Source of the DNA: an uncultured Dyadobacter sp.
Lineage (GTDB): Bacteria > Bacteroidota > Bacteroidia > Cytophagales > Spirosomataceae
DNA length: 5,514 nt
Direction: 5' to 3'
NCBI GenBank assembly: GCA_946481035.1
Contig: CAMLNK010000348.1
Coordinates: forward strand, 1-5,514
Part shown: positions 1 through 5,514 of the stretch, in pieces
How positions within the stretch are numbered: position 1 is the first letter of the stretch
Layout of the letters: each line of letters begins with the position of its first letter
Made by a program: the position numbers and the translations under genes
The notes under the pieces: model-generated
Told to the model about the DNA's origin: nothing
Database searches by the model: none
What the model saw: the letters and a program-made list of their open reading frames with translations, nothing else

Positions 1-266
1 CATTTAGTACCCTTGCCGTCACCCTTCCAATGAAAGCCGCTGCTGGCGTAAATCAGCCCTTCTATCTGCAATTCATCGCTATATAACAGCAAGCGGATCA
101 AAGAGTTGTTGTCATCAAGCTCCGGATCGGCGGTTACCACAATCCTGGGCCGCGTCTTGGGCGCGCCGGATTGCCCATTGCAAAACCCGACAAACAGGCA
201 CAATAGTACCGCTGCGATAGTAAGGGACTTTAAAAGATCTGCTGGATGATGGAAACGGACAGTCAT
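1..266 (-). CDS. DUF1593 family secreted nucleoside-hydrolase-like protein, 5' part only
   Basis: The minus strand is open from an ATG at 266 to the left edge (88 full codons, no stop), so only the N-terminus is visible. Residues 1-32 look like a Sec signal peptide: a basic start, a hydrophobic core (LTIAAVLLCLFVGF, about 15-28), then a short polar stretch. There is no proper lipobox, because Phe precedes Cys29. Residues 39-88 begin with RPRIVVTADPELDDNNSLIR and continue through IEGLIYASSGFHWKGDGKGT. This matches DUF1593 (Pfam PF07632, annotated as Sde182-like, nucleoside-hydrolase-like). The cluster D47-x3-D51-D52 resembles the calcium-binding DxDPxxDD motif of nucleoside hydrolases, with the first Asp replaced. 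The substrate is unknown; members are often found among carbohydrate-degradation genes. An in-frame stop lies 40 bases upstream with no other ATG between, which supports this start. The family call is firm and the function is not. Confidence 0.85.
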   Translation of the reverse strand, partial: MTVRFHHPADLLKSLTIAAVLLCLFVGFCNGQSGAPKTRPRIVVTADPELDDNNSLIRLLLYSDELQIEGLIYASSGFHWKGDGKGTK

Positions 267-341
267 GACAGGCTTTTCGAAATACGTCTTGAAAAGAAAA
301 AAACGTCACAATCTACCGGTTACCACGCGTGCGGCCGCCGG

Positions 342-391
342 TCCAACGACTCATCGGTTTGGTTCAACGACACTTTCGGGCTTTCCAACGA
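342..391. repeat. Three TYCAACGA direct repeats at 21-bp spacing
   Basis: TCCAACGA occurs at 342-349, TTCAACGA at 363-370 and TCCAACGA at 384-391. The period is exactly 21 bp, about two turns of the DNA helix, so all copies face the same side. The bases between the copies are not conserved, which argues against recent tandem duplication and for a phased set of protein-binding sites. The array sits in the spacer between the divergent DUF1593 and DUF4136 genes, ending 8 bp before a possible -33 element for the latter. The binding protein is unknown. The repeat is seen directly; the regulatory role is inferred. Confidence 0.5.
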
Positions 392-398
392 GCATGCG

Positions 399-429
399 TT
401 GCCGGCTAAGGTGGCAGTCTCTACTTTCG
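399..429 (+). promoter_or_regulatory. Possible Bacteroidota-type promoter for the DUF4136 gene
   Basis: TTG at 399-401 is followed after 20 bp by TACTTTCG at 422-429. This differs at one position from the Bacteroidota -7 consensus TAnnTTTG, and the spacing to the TTG is acceptable. Transcription would start near 435, giving a leader of about 45 bases before the ATG at 480. This is pattern matching only, and other starts in the AT-rich stretch 440-479 are possible. Confidence 0.3.
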
Positions 430-479
430 CTTAACCGGTTTAGAAATTTTCACATCAGACACATAAAACCTGCACTCTT

Positions 480-1070
480 ATGAAAACACGCATCAATGCA
501 CTGGTATTAGCAGCCCTATTTGCACTGGCCGGCTGCGCCTCGGTAAAGGTAGACCAGGTAGATTCCGCCCACCTTGCCAACTATAAAAAATACGCATGGG
601 TGAAACCCGAGGAAAAAACCTCACAGCTACCCCAGCTGTCCAGTTCAATTACAGAAGAAAATATTCGCTCTGCGGTAAAAACCGAGTTCGCTAAAAAGGG
701 TATCATCGAAGACGACCAGAACCCGGACCTGCTTTTGATGTACCATATTTTCACGGCACAAAAAACCGAGAATGTGCCCAATGCACCCGCCTATCCCTAC
801 TACGGATATGGTTTCGGGCCCAGGGCCTATTACTTTCATGGTCGGTTGATCCCGATCGCTTATGCAGGCTACTATAACCCTTGGAATACGGGTTATCATC
901 AGGAGCATTACACCGACGGCACGCTGATTATCGACGTGATCGATGCCAAAAACAACGAGCTGCTATGGCGCGGATCGATGGAAAACCCGGTCAACGATGC
1001 CGGTAGCCTCAGTAAGCAATTTGCCAAAGAGGCAATGCAAATACTGGGAAAATACCCTGATGTAAAATAG
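480..1070 (+). CDS. DUF4136 domain lipoprotein
   Basis: This encodes a 196-residue protein. Residues 1-18 are a lipoprotein signal peptide with a lipobox LAGC ending at Cys19, so the mature protein should be lipid-anchored in the cell envelope, probably the outer membrane. The body fits DUF4136 (PF13590): an early segment around YKKYAWVKP (about 35-43), a helical stretch EENIRSAVKTEFAKKG (59-74), DPDLLLMYH-type residues (PDLLLMYH, 82-89), and a closing block GTLIIDVIDAKNNELLWRG (about 147-165) followed by a final helix with KEAMQILGKYP. Between roughly 100 and 146 lies a Tyr/Gly/Pro-rich segment that probably forms an exposed loop. The molecular function of the family is not known. The gene stands alone: it diverges from the DUF1593 gene and converges with the GH95 gene, with a terminator after it. 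There is no clear Shine-Dalgarno, which is usual for this phylum. Confidence 0.88.
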   Translation: MKTRINALVLAALFALAGCASVKVDQVDSAHLANYKKYAWVKPEEKTSQLPQLSSSITEENIRSAVKTEFAKKGIIEDDQNPDLLLMYHIFTAQKTENVPNAPAYPYYGYGFGPRAYYFHGRLIPIAYAGYYNPWNTGYHQEHYTDGTLIIDVIDAKNNELLWRGSMENPVNDAGSLSKQFAKEAMQILGKYPDVK

Positions 1071-1088
1071 ATTTCCGGCAGGAGTATC

Positions 1089-1130
1089 AACCTCATACCC
1101 GAACACGGTCGCGTGTCCTGGTATGAGGTT
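1089..1130. terminator. Hairpin terminator between convergent genes
   Basis: AACCTCATACC (1089-1099) and GGTATGAGGTT (1120-1130) are perfect 11-bp inverted repeats. Inside them a second stem, ACACG (1103-1107) with CGTGT (1112-1116), closes a GTCG loop, so the whole forms one long hairpin with a small internal loop. It starts 19 bp after the DUF4136 stop and ends 28 bp before the GH95 stop. An AT-rich run ending in TTTT follows on the plus side (1131-1143). No T-run follows on the minus side, so plus-strand termination is the stronger case. The stem could work in both directions. Confidence 0.75.
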
Positions 1131-1158
1131 AATCTATAATTTTAGCTTTCAAGAGACA

Positions 1159-3669
1159 TCATTTCACCGGACGAACCATTACCGTGGCTCCTTTTTTGAC
1201 ATTCAACAAGGTAACATAGCCATTTCCCGACCTTTGACTTTTCACCTTCATGCCTGCTACCACAATGGGAACGCTGGTGCGTAACCGACAGGGCTGCCCG
1301 CTCAGCGACTTGATTTTTGCCTGCGTTAATCTTCCTGCTTCCCAGGAGATGTCCACCTCAAACCCCGACCGTGCTCTCAAACCACTGACATTTCCTTGCT
1401 TCCACGCGGCCGGAAGCGCCGGCAAAATCGCTATCTCCGACAAATGGCTCTGCACGAGCATTTCGGCCATCCCAGCGGTACCGGCAAAGTTCCCGTCGAT
1501 CTGGAACGGCGGATGCGCATCGAAAAAGTTGGGGTAAGTTCCCCCGCCACGCGAGCCGCCTTTGCTATTGTCGGTGTACTGCATAAGCTGGCGGATCAGT
1601 TTGTAGGCATGGTCGCCATCCAGTAGCCTTGCCCAGAAGTTAATTTTCCATCCTTTACTCCAACCAGTGCCCACGTCGCCCCGTACTTCCAGCGTCTTTT
1701 TGGCAGCCTGAAAAAATTCCGGCGTTTCAGGAGAAATCCTGCGCCCGGGATGCAATGCAAACAAATGCGAAACGTGCCGGTGCAGCGTGTCGGTTTCCTC
1801 GAAGTCCCTATACCATTCCTGTAACCTTCCCCTTTTGTCGATTTTGAGCGGATATAGTTTCTTGCGCTTTTCAATCAACAGGTTTTTAAACCCGGTATCC
1901 GTCCCGAGTACCTCCCCTGCCTCGATCAGGTTCGAGAAAAGGTCGTGGATAATGGAAATATCCATGGTAGTAGCTACCGAAACAGCCGCCTGGCCGCCCT
2001 TGGGGTCTTTGAACAGGTTTTCAGGAGAAGTAGAAGGAGCCGTCACCAGATAACCATCCGCATCCTCAACCAGCCAGTCGAGTGTGAAAACCGCTGCCTG
2101 CTTCATCACCGGATAGGCTTTGTTTTTGAGAAAATCCTTATCCTGGGTAAACCGGTAATGCTCCCACAAATGCTGGCAAAGCCAGTCGGCGCCCATAAAC
2201 CAGTTGGCCCATACCGGATCGCCGTCGCCTACGTTTCCTACCGGGTTGGACTGGCCCCAGATGTCCGAATTGTGATGCGCTACCCAGCCTTTTGCCCCGT
2301 AGAACTCCTTTGCCGTGGTAGTACCGGTTTTGGAAAGATCCTGAATCCAGGCCAGCAGCGGCTGGTGCATTTCCGACAAGTTGGTTACCTCGGCAGGCCA
2401 GTAATTCATCTGAGTATTAATATTGATCGTGTAGTTGGAGCTCCACGGCGGCCGCATTTCCTTGTTCCAAATACCCTGTAAGTTGGCAGGTGGCCCAGAC
2501 GCGACGCCGGGAAGTGCCGGGCGCGATGAGGAAATCAACAAGTACCTGCCAAATTGGAAGTATAGCGTTTCAAGTCCCGGATCATAAGCCCCCTTCGAAT
2601 AGGATTTCAAACGTTCGTCGGAGGGTAACAACGCATTGGGGTTAGCATTCAGCGTGTCTTTGATATTGAAGCTGACCCTGTTAAAAAAGGACTTAAAATC
2701 CCTTAAATGTTCTCTTTTAAGCTGGTCATAACTTTTGGATGAAGCCTTTTGCATAAAACCGGCGGCGAGTGCCTTTTCGTCTTTGCCGTCGCTGTCGGGG
2801 CATTTGTCAAAACCATTGAAACTGGTCGCGGCCGAAAGGTAAATAATCACCTCCGAAGCGCCCTTAACCTGAATACCCGAGGCAGAGGCAACGACCTGTC
2901 CGTCCCTGCTGACCGCCTTGATCCTGAATTGGAAACGCATGCCGTTGCAGCCGGTAGTATCGTCATACACGATCGGCTCCCGGCCGGGCGGGTTATAGTA
3001 GTTCGGATCCACGTGCGAAGGAGCCTTTCCGCTCACCACGAGCTCGTTAGCCTTTGAAGCTTCGGTTTGAATGCGCAGCTTGCTGCTTGCGGACACATGG
3101 AAATTGAGCTGACCGGCTTTGCTTGCCGACAACCGTATTGCAAGGATATTATCCGGTGCCGAGACGAAAATTTCCCGTTTGAACTCGACGCCGTTGATGG
3201 TAAACACCGTGTTGGCCGATGCATTACCGATTTGCAAATCGCGGTAATAGCGGTCTGGTTTGGCGCCTCCGAAATCCTGGATAATTTTCAAGTCACCCAT
3301 AGGCATATACGATTCAGTGTAAAGGCCTTGCATTTTTTTGAGTAGCGAGTTGGCGAGCTGGTAGTCCTGGTTTTCGAGCAATGCTTTGCGCACTTGCGGA
3401 AGGTATGAAGCCGAGCCCGGATTCACATTGGTTTTGACGGGCCCACCCGACCAAAGTGTGCTTTCGTTCAGCTGGATCAGCTCCTGCTCGACCCCGCCGA
3501 ACACCATTGCCCCGATATGTCCGTTTCCGACAGGCAAGGCTTCTACCCATTCCCTGGCCGGCTGGGCGTACCAAAGTTTAAGCGAATCAGGTTTTTGAGC
3601 AACAACTACTGAAACGCACCCACTGGAAACTATCATCCAGAGCGCGATTCTTCTAATCGCAATTTTCAT
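1159..3669 (-). CDS. GH95 family alpha-L-fucosidase, secreted
   Basis: This 836-residue glycoside hydrolase of family GH95 is expected to release L-fucose from alpha-1,2-linked fucosides by an inverting mechanism; some members act on alpha-L-galactosides. Residues 1-24 are a Sec signal peptide (cleavage likely after VVVA), placing the enzyme in the periplasm or at the cell surface. The N-terminal beta domain carries the family signatures LPVGNGHIGAMVFGG (45-59) and NESTLWSGGP (68-77). The alpha/alpha-barrel spans about 365-735 and holds YTININTQMNYWPAE (413-427), HNSDIWG (466-472), APSTSPEN (544-551) and HPPFQIDGNF (719-728). By comparison with Bifidobacterium AfcA (N421, N423, E566, D766), the active-site residues should be N416, N418, the acid E550 and D725. 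A C-terminal beta domain ends the protein. Length is normal and no frame break is seen. NFAG at 727-730 replaces the commoner NFGG. The ATG at 3669 directly opens the signal peptide. It lies downstream of araC on the same strand, which suggests local control. Confidence 0.93.
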   Translation of the reverse strand: MKIAIRRIALWMIVSSGCVSVVVAQKPDSLKLWYAQPAREWVEALPVGNGHIGAMVFGGVEQELIQLNESTLWSGGPVKTNVNPGSASYLPQVRKALLENQDYQLANSLLKKMQGLYTESYMPMGDLKIIQDFGGAKPDRYYRDLQIGNASANTVFTINGVEFKREIFVSAPDNILAIRLSASKAGQLNFHVSASSKLRIQTEASKANELVVSGKAPSHVDPNYYNPPGREPIVYDDTTGCNGMRFQFRIKAVSRDGQVVASASGIQVKGASEVIIYLSAATSFNGFDKCPDSDGKDEKALAAGFMQKASSKSYDQLKREHLRDFKSFFNRVSFNIKDTLNANPNALLPSDERLKSYSKGAYDPGLETLYFQFGRYLLISSSRPALPGVASGPPANLQGIWNKEMRPPWSSNYTININTQMNYWPAEVTNLSEMHQPLLAWIQDLSKTGTTTAKEFYGAKGWVAHHNSDIWGQSNPVGNVGDGDPVWANWFMGADWLCQHLWEHYRFTQDKDFLKNKAYPVMKQAAVFTLDWLVEDADGYLVTAPSTSPENLFKDPKGGQAAVSVATTMDISIIHDLFSNLIEAGEVLGTDTGFKNLLIEKRKKLYPLKIDKRGRLQEWYRDFEETDTLHRHVSHLFALHPGRRISPETPEFFQAAKKTLEVRGDVGTGWSKGWKINFWARLLDGDHAYKLIRQLMQYTDNSKGGSRGGGTYPNFFDAHPPFQIDGNFAGTAGMAEMLVQSHLSEIAILPALPAAWKQGNVSGLRARSGFEVDISWEAGRLTQAKIKSLSGQPCRLRTSVPIVVAGMKVKSQRSGNGYVTLLNVKKGATVMVRPVK

Positions 3670-3724
3670 CGGTTTTCGTGATCATTTTGTTTAAGGTCCT
3701 CTAATAGGGCATACTACCACCGCA

Positions 3725-3746
3725 TTGGCCCGTAAAAGACGGCCAA
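3725..3746. repeat. Inverted repeat in the GH95 leader
   Basis: TTGGCCCGT (3725-3733) and ACGGCCAA (3739-3746) pair over 8 bp with one bulged base around a 5-base A-rich loop. On the minus strand this lies 56-77 bases upstream of the GH95 start. No T-run follows on the minus strand, so it is a poor terminator for araC. It may be a leader hairpin or a protein-binding palindrome; the sequence does not decide between these. Confidence 0.4.
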
Positions 3747-3788
3747 CTTAATACAATGATTGCTGTATCGGAAGCGCCGGTAGCATTA

Positions 3789-3816
3789 TGCCAATTTTCC
3801 TTATTGAACTGCCAAT
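3789..3816 (-). promoter_or_regulatory. Candidate AraC-type operator upstream of GH95
   Basis: TGCCAAT is repeated exactly at 3789-3795 and 3810-3816 (ATTGGCA on the minus strand), 21 bp apart. Same-orientation half-sites about 21 bp apart are the classical pattern for AraC-family activators, where the two helix-turn-helix units and two subunits meet one face of the helix. The pair lies just after the araC stop codon and 120-147 bases upstream of the GH95 start. No good TAnnTTTG promoter with a matching -33 element was found between it and GH95, which would fit an activator-dependent promoter. The repeat is observed; the binding partner is inferred from position. Confidence 0.45.
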
Positions 3817-3862
3817 AAATGATAGCGCGGCCCGTATGGCGCAAGGCTCAGGAAACAGGTCA

Positions 3863-4732
3863 CTACGTTGCAAATGCTGCCTGGTATGCTGCGGGTGTCT
3901 TGCCGGTCACCTCTTTAAATTTTTTGTAAAAACAGGAGAAATTGTTGAAACCGCTGTCGTGACAAATTTGCTTGACACTCTTATCAGTGTCTATCAGCTT
4001 TCTGCATGCATGCCCAATGCGGATTTCGGTCAGAAACTGCGTAAAATGTTTACCGGTCCTGGATTTAAAGTAGCGGCAAAATGAATTCGGCGACAAGCCG
4101 GCCACCGCTGCCACATCTTCAAGGGTGATCTTTTTTCCGAAGTGTTTCAGGGCATAGTTGTAAATAGCATTGATCCGTTCATTTTCCGATTCGGCCGCCT
4201 CGTACCGAAAACCGATCGATGCCAGTGCGCTGCAATCCCCGGCCAGGCTGGCGTGATACAGGCATTCGAGCAGGGTGGTCAGCCGAAAGGGCCCTTCGGT
4301 TTGATCAAGTCTGCCGATCAGGACAGCGACGCTCTCACGGATGTCACCCGTCAGCAATAGGCCACGCTTCGCCTTTTCCAGCACTTTTCGAACACAGGCA
4401 TTTTCGGGCAGCGATAAAAACTGGTCGCCCCAAAAATTTTCGGTAAAATGCACGACCGTGGCATATGGTCCGCCTGGATCGGCAGCCTCCGGCCGGTCAT
4501 CGCAGTCGTAGTGCCAGTAATGCGGAAGATCCGACCCGACCAGCACCACATCTCCCGCCCCGAACCGCCGGATATTGTCACCAACAAACTGCGTACCGCT
4601 GCCACGGTGAAAATGGATCAGTTCCACCTCCGTGTGCCGGTGCCAGCGGCTGTTGATATTCGGGATCGCTTCCCGCCTCAAACTGAACGACCGGTTGGGC
4701 GAGTTTGCCACCTGCAAAAGTTGCGCTTCCAT
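3863..4732 (-). CDS. AraC-family transcriptional regulator with cupin sensor domain
   Basis: This 289-residue cytoplasmic DNA-binding protein has a sensing half and a DNA-binding half. Residues about 20-100 form a cupin-like beta-barrel (WHRHTEVELIHFHRGSGTQF at 30-49, then FGAGDVVLVGSDLPHYW at 57-73), the usual ligand pocket of sugar-responsive AraC proteins. Residues about 185-287 hold the two helix-turn-helix units: ITLEDVAAVAGLSPNSFCRY (202-221) and the second around VKQICHDSGFNNFSCFYKKF (253-272), ending in GKTPAAYQ. Length is typical. The start lies 10 bp after the hxlR stop, with a short AGG in the gap, so the two are probably co-transcribed. The GH95 gene follows 193 bp downstream and is the most likely target. 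The effector may be fucose or a fucoside, but nothing in the sequence proves it. Confidence 0.92.
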   Translation of the reverse strand: MEAQLLQVANSPNRSFSLRREAIPNINSRWHRHTEVELIHFHRGSGTQFVGDNIRRFGAGDVVLVGSDLPHYWHYDCDDRPEAADPGGPYATVVHFTENFWGDQFLSLPENACVRKVLEKAKRGLLLTGDIRESVAVLIGRLDQTEGPFRLTTLLECLYHASLAGDCSALASIGFRYEAAESENERINAIYNYALKHFGKKITLEDVAAVAGLSPNSFCRYFKSRTGKHFTQFLTEIRIGHACRKLIDTDKSVKQICHDSGFNNFSCFYKKFKEVTGKTPAAYQAAFAT

Positions 4733-4742
4733 GCCTGAGTTG

Positions 4743-5153
4743 TTATTGTTGCTGTGTCAGTTGCTCGCCGGTCATTTGCTTCATGATTTTTTCCCGGTGC
4801 ATCAAACCCCATTTTTGTAATTCCATCAGCACCGGGCCCAGTGTGATACTGTAATCGGTTAGAATGTACTCGATGCTGACCGGAAAGGTGTCGTGCACTT
4901 TCCGAATAAGAAAGCCGTTGAGCTCCAATTCCTTTAACTCGTTGGAAAGTACTTTTGCAGCGATTTTATCGACCGCTGTCCGAATTTCACCAAATCGCTT
5001 GTTCCCCTGAACCATGGCGATAATGATCGGCAGTTTCCATTTCCCATTCAGTACATAAAGGGCGTCCCGCACAGGTCCGAGCGCCAGGGTGCATTGAAGC
5101 GCTGTAATGCCCTCGGCCTCAAAATCGGTTGCCTGCATTTCGCGTGCCATCAT
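4743..5153 (-). CDS. HxlR-family winged-helix transcriptional regulator
   Basis: This 136-residue protein has the HxlR (PF01638) core: PVRDALYVLNGKWKLPII (27-44), NKRFGEIRTAV, the recognition region KIAAKVLSNELKELELNGF, the wing SIEYILTDYS, and a C-terminal dimer helix near LMELQKWG. HxlR proteins bind palindromic DNA as dimers; several (YodB, HypR) sense electrophiles or oxidants through a conserved N-terminal cysteine. Here Cys21 is the only cysteine and lies six residues before the PV motif, close to the family position. Two adjacent ATGs (5153, 5150) could start the protein; the upstream one is used here, and an ATG at 5157 is out of frame. It is transcribed away from a reductase gene across a spacer with two palindromes, and it is followed by araC after 10 bp. 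The family assignment is firm; the signal is inferred. Confidence 0.93.
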   Translation of the reverse strand: MMAREMQATDFEAEGITALQCTLALGPVRDALYVLNGKWKLPIIIAMVQGNKRFGEIRTAVDKIAAKVLSNELKELELNGFLIRKVHDTFPVSIEYILTDYSITLGPVLMELQKWGLMHREKIMKQMTGEQLTQQQ

Positions 5154-5175
5154 TCATAAACAGTTAGGATTACTT

Positions 5176-5230
5176 AAAGGTTACCGGTTACCTTTGGGTA
5201 ATCAGTAACCTTTGGAAACCAAAGGTAGCT
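5176..5230. promoter_or_regulatory. Double palindrome, candidate HxlR operator
   Basis: Four copies of a decamer close to RGYWACCTTT occur. On the minus strand, 5176-5185 reads GGTAACCTTT. On the plus strand, 5186-5195 reads GGTTACCTTT and 5204-5213 reads AGTAACCTTT. On the minus strand, 5221-5230 reads AGCTACCTTT. The first two form a 20-bp palindrome (9 of 10 pairs match). The last two form ACCTTTGG-AAA-CCAAAGGT, with perfect 8-bp arms (5208-5226). The centres are about 31-32 bp apart, or three helical turns. The array fills the divergent hxlR-SDR spacer and overlaps TAnnTTTG-like boxes on both strands (TACCTTTG at 5189-5196 plus, and at 5220-5227 minus). Binding could therefore control both genes. 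HxlR regulators bind such paired sites; binding here is inferred. Confidence 0.65.
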
Positions 5231-5237
5231 ACTTTTG
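5230..5237 (+). promoter_or_regulatory. Probable -7 promoter box of the SDR gene
   Basis: TACTTTTG fits the Bacteroidota -7 consensus TAnnTTTG exactly. It would place the transcript start near 5243, about 30 bases before the ATG at 5274, with an A-rich leader typical of the phylum. The nearest TTTG upstream (5211-5214) is only 15 bp away, shorter than usual, so the -33 element is weak. It abuts the right end of the palindrome array. Confidence 0.5.
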
Positions 5238-5273
5238 ACATGTATAAGATTTCTGTTTAAAAAAAATTAAATC

Positions 5274-5514
5274 ATGTCAAAAACAATCGCAATTATTGGC
5301 GCGGGGCCAGGTGTTGGAATGGCGGTAGCGCGCCGGTTTGGTAGCAATGGCTTTAAGGTAGCATTGCTGGCACGCAGCCAGGCGAAGCTCGAAAAGTTGG
5401 TAGCAAGCCTGTCAGCAGAGGGAATCACGGCAGCGGGTTTTGCAGCCGATGTTATGGATCGGGAAGGACTGGCAACAGCCTTGCAGCAGGTTACTAATCG
5501 ATTTGGCAGCATAG
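5274..5514 (+). CDS. Short-chain dehydrogenase/reductase (SDR), N-terminal part
   Basis: The frame is open from the ATG at 5274 to the right edge (80 codons), so the catalytic Ser-Tyr-Lys region is outside the window. The visible part is the first half of a Rossmann fold: strand TIAIIGAG, the nucleotide-binding loop GAGPGVG (9-15, a variant of TGxxxGxG), strand VALLARS (29-35), and AADV with Asp59, the usual adenine-pocket residue. Arg34 after the second strand suggests a preference for NADP(H), since an acidic residue there would favour NAD. The product is probably a soluble cytoplasmic oxidoreductase of about 230-260 residues acting on an aldehyde, ketone or alcohol; the substrate cannot be named. 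The gene diverges from hxlR and shares its operator region, so it is the most likely HxlR target. The start is preceded by an A-rich leader without a Shine-Dalgarno. Confidence 0.88.
   Translation, partial: MSKTIAIIGAGPGVGMAVARRFGSNGFKVALLARSQAKLEKLVASLSAEGITAAGFAADVMDREGLATALQQVTNRFGSI

Noticed and set aside
115..309. A 64-codon minus-strand frame starting at 309
   Set aside because: It overlaps the DUF1593 gene in another frame; the DUF1593 frame has a signal peptide and clear family motifs, while this one has neither.
314..324. TACCGGTTACC shared with the hxlR spacer (5182-5192), as a possible second HxlR site
   Set aside because: A few 11-bp matches are expected by chance in a window this size, and the copy at 314 lacks the flanking CCTTT of the decamers.
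325..338. Adjacent MluI and NotI recognition sequences, suggesting a cloning linker
   Set aside because: They sit in a natural spacer with no vector sequence around them, and both sites can arise by chance in a GC-rich stretch.
246..483. Short plus-strand frames across the DUF1593-DUF4136 spacer
   Set aside because: The translations are low in recognisable features and overlap the start of the divergent gene; the region is better explained as a regulatory spacer.
1945..2481. A 178-codon open frame on the plus strand, antisense to GH95
   Set aside because: It lies wholly inside the well-supported GH95 gene, its translation resembles no family I know, and long antisense frames are common opposite a GC-rich gene.
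3826..3862. A terminator directly after araC
   Set aside because: Only a weak GCGC pairing is present and no T-run follows on the minus strand.

Overview
The window looks like a stretch of a Bacteroidota chromosome, probably order Cytophagales (a Dyadobacter-like organism is a guess). The signs are a GH95 alpha-L-fucosidase and a DUF1593 protein of the type common in that phylum, A-rich leaders without strong Shine-Dalgarno sequences, a DUF4136 lipoprotein, and matches to the Bacteroidota promoter box TAnnTTTG. All the genes seen are open; two are cut by the window edges. There are no RNA genes, insertion sequences, CRISPR arrays or phage genes.

Layout, left to right. (1) Positions 1-266, minus strand: 5' part of a secreted DUF1593 (nucleoside-hydrolase-like) protein that runs off the left edge. 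(2) A 213-bp divergent spacer holding three TYCAACGA repeats spaced exactly 21 bp apart, next to a possible promoter. (3) 480-1070, plus strand: a DUF4136 lipoprotein. (4) A hairpin terminator (1089-1130) between convergent genes. (5) 1159-3669, minus strand: an intact 836-residue GH95 glycoside hydrolase with a signal peptide and the expected active-site motifs. (6) A 193-bp spacer with a 21-bp-spaced direct repeat that resembles an AraC-type operator, plus a hairpin in the GH95 leader. (7) 3863-4732, minus: an AraC-family regulator with an N-terminal cupin domain. (8) 4743-5153, minus: an HxlR-family regulator, only 10 bp upstream of araC. (9) A 120-bp divergent spacer with four copies of a decamer arranged as two palindromes, a strong candidate HxlR operator. 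(10) 5274 to the right edge, plus: the N-terminal Rossmann part of a short-chain dehydrogenase/reductase (SDR).

How the genes may work together (inference). The HxlR regulator probably controls itself and the divergent SDR through the double palindrome, a common arrangement for electrophile- or redox-responsive reductases. Because araC follows hxlR by 10 bp, the HxlR signal may also set the level of the AraC regulator. AraC in turn is well placed to activate the GH95 gene downstream through the TGCCAAT repeat. The fucosidase is not accompanied by SusC/SusD genes in this window, so it looks like a stand-alone, locally regulated hydrolase rather than part of a classical polysaccharide utilisation locus. 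I found no clearly new biological system. The least explained signals are the three arrays of short repeats in the spacers.
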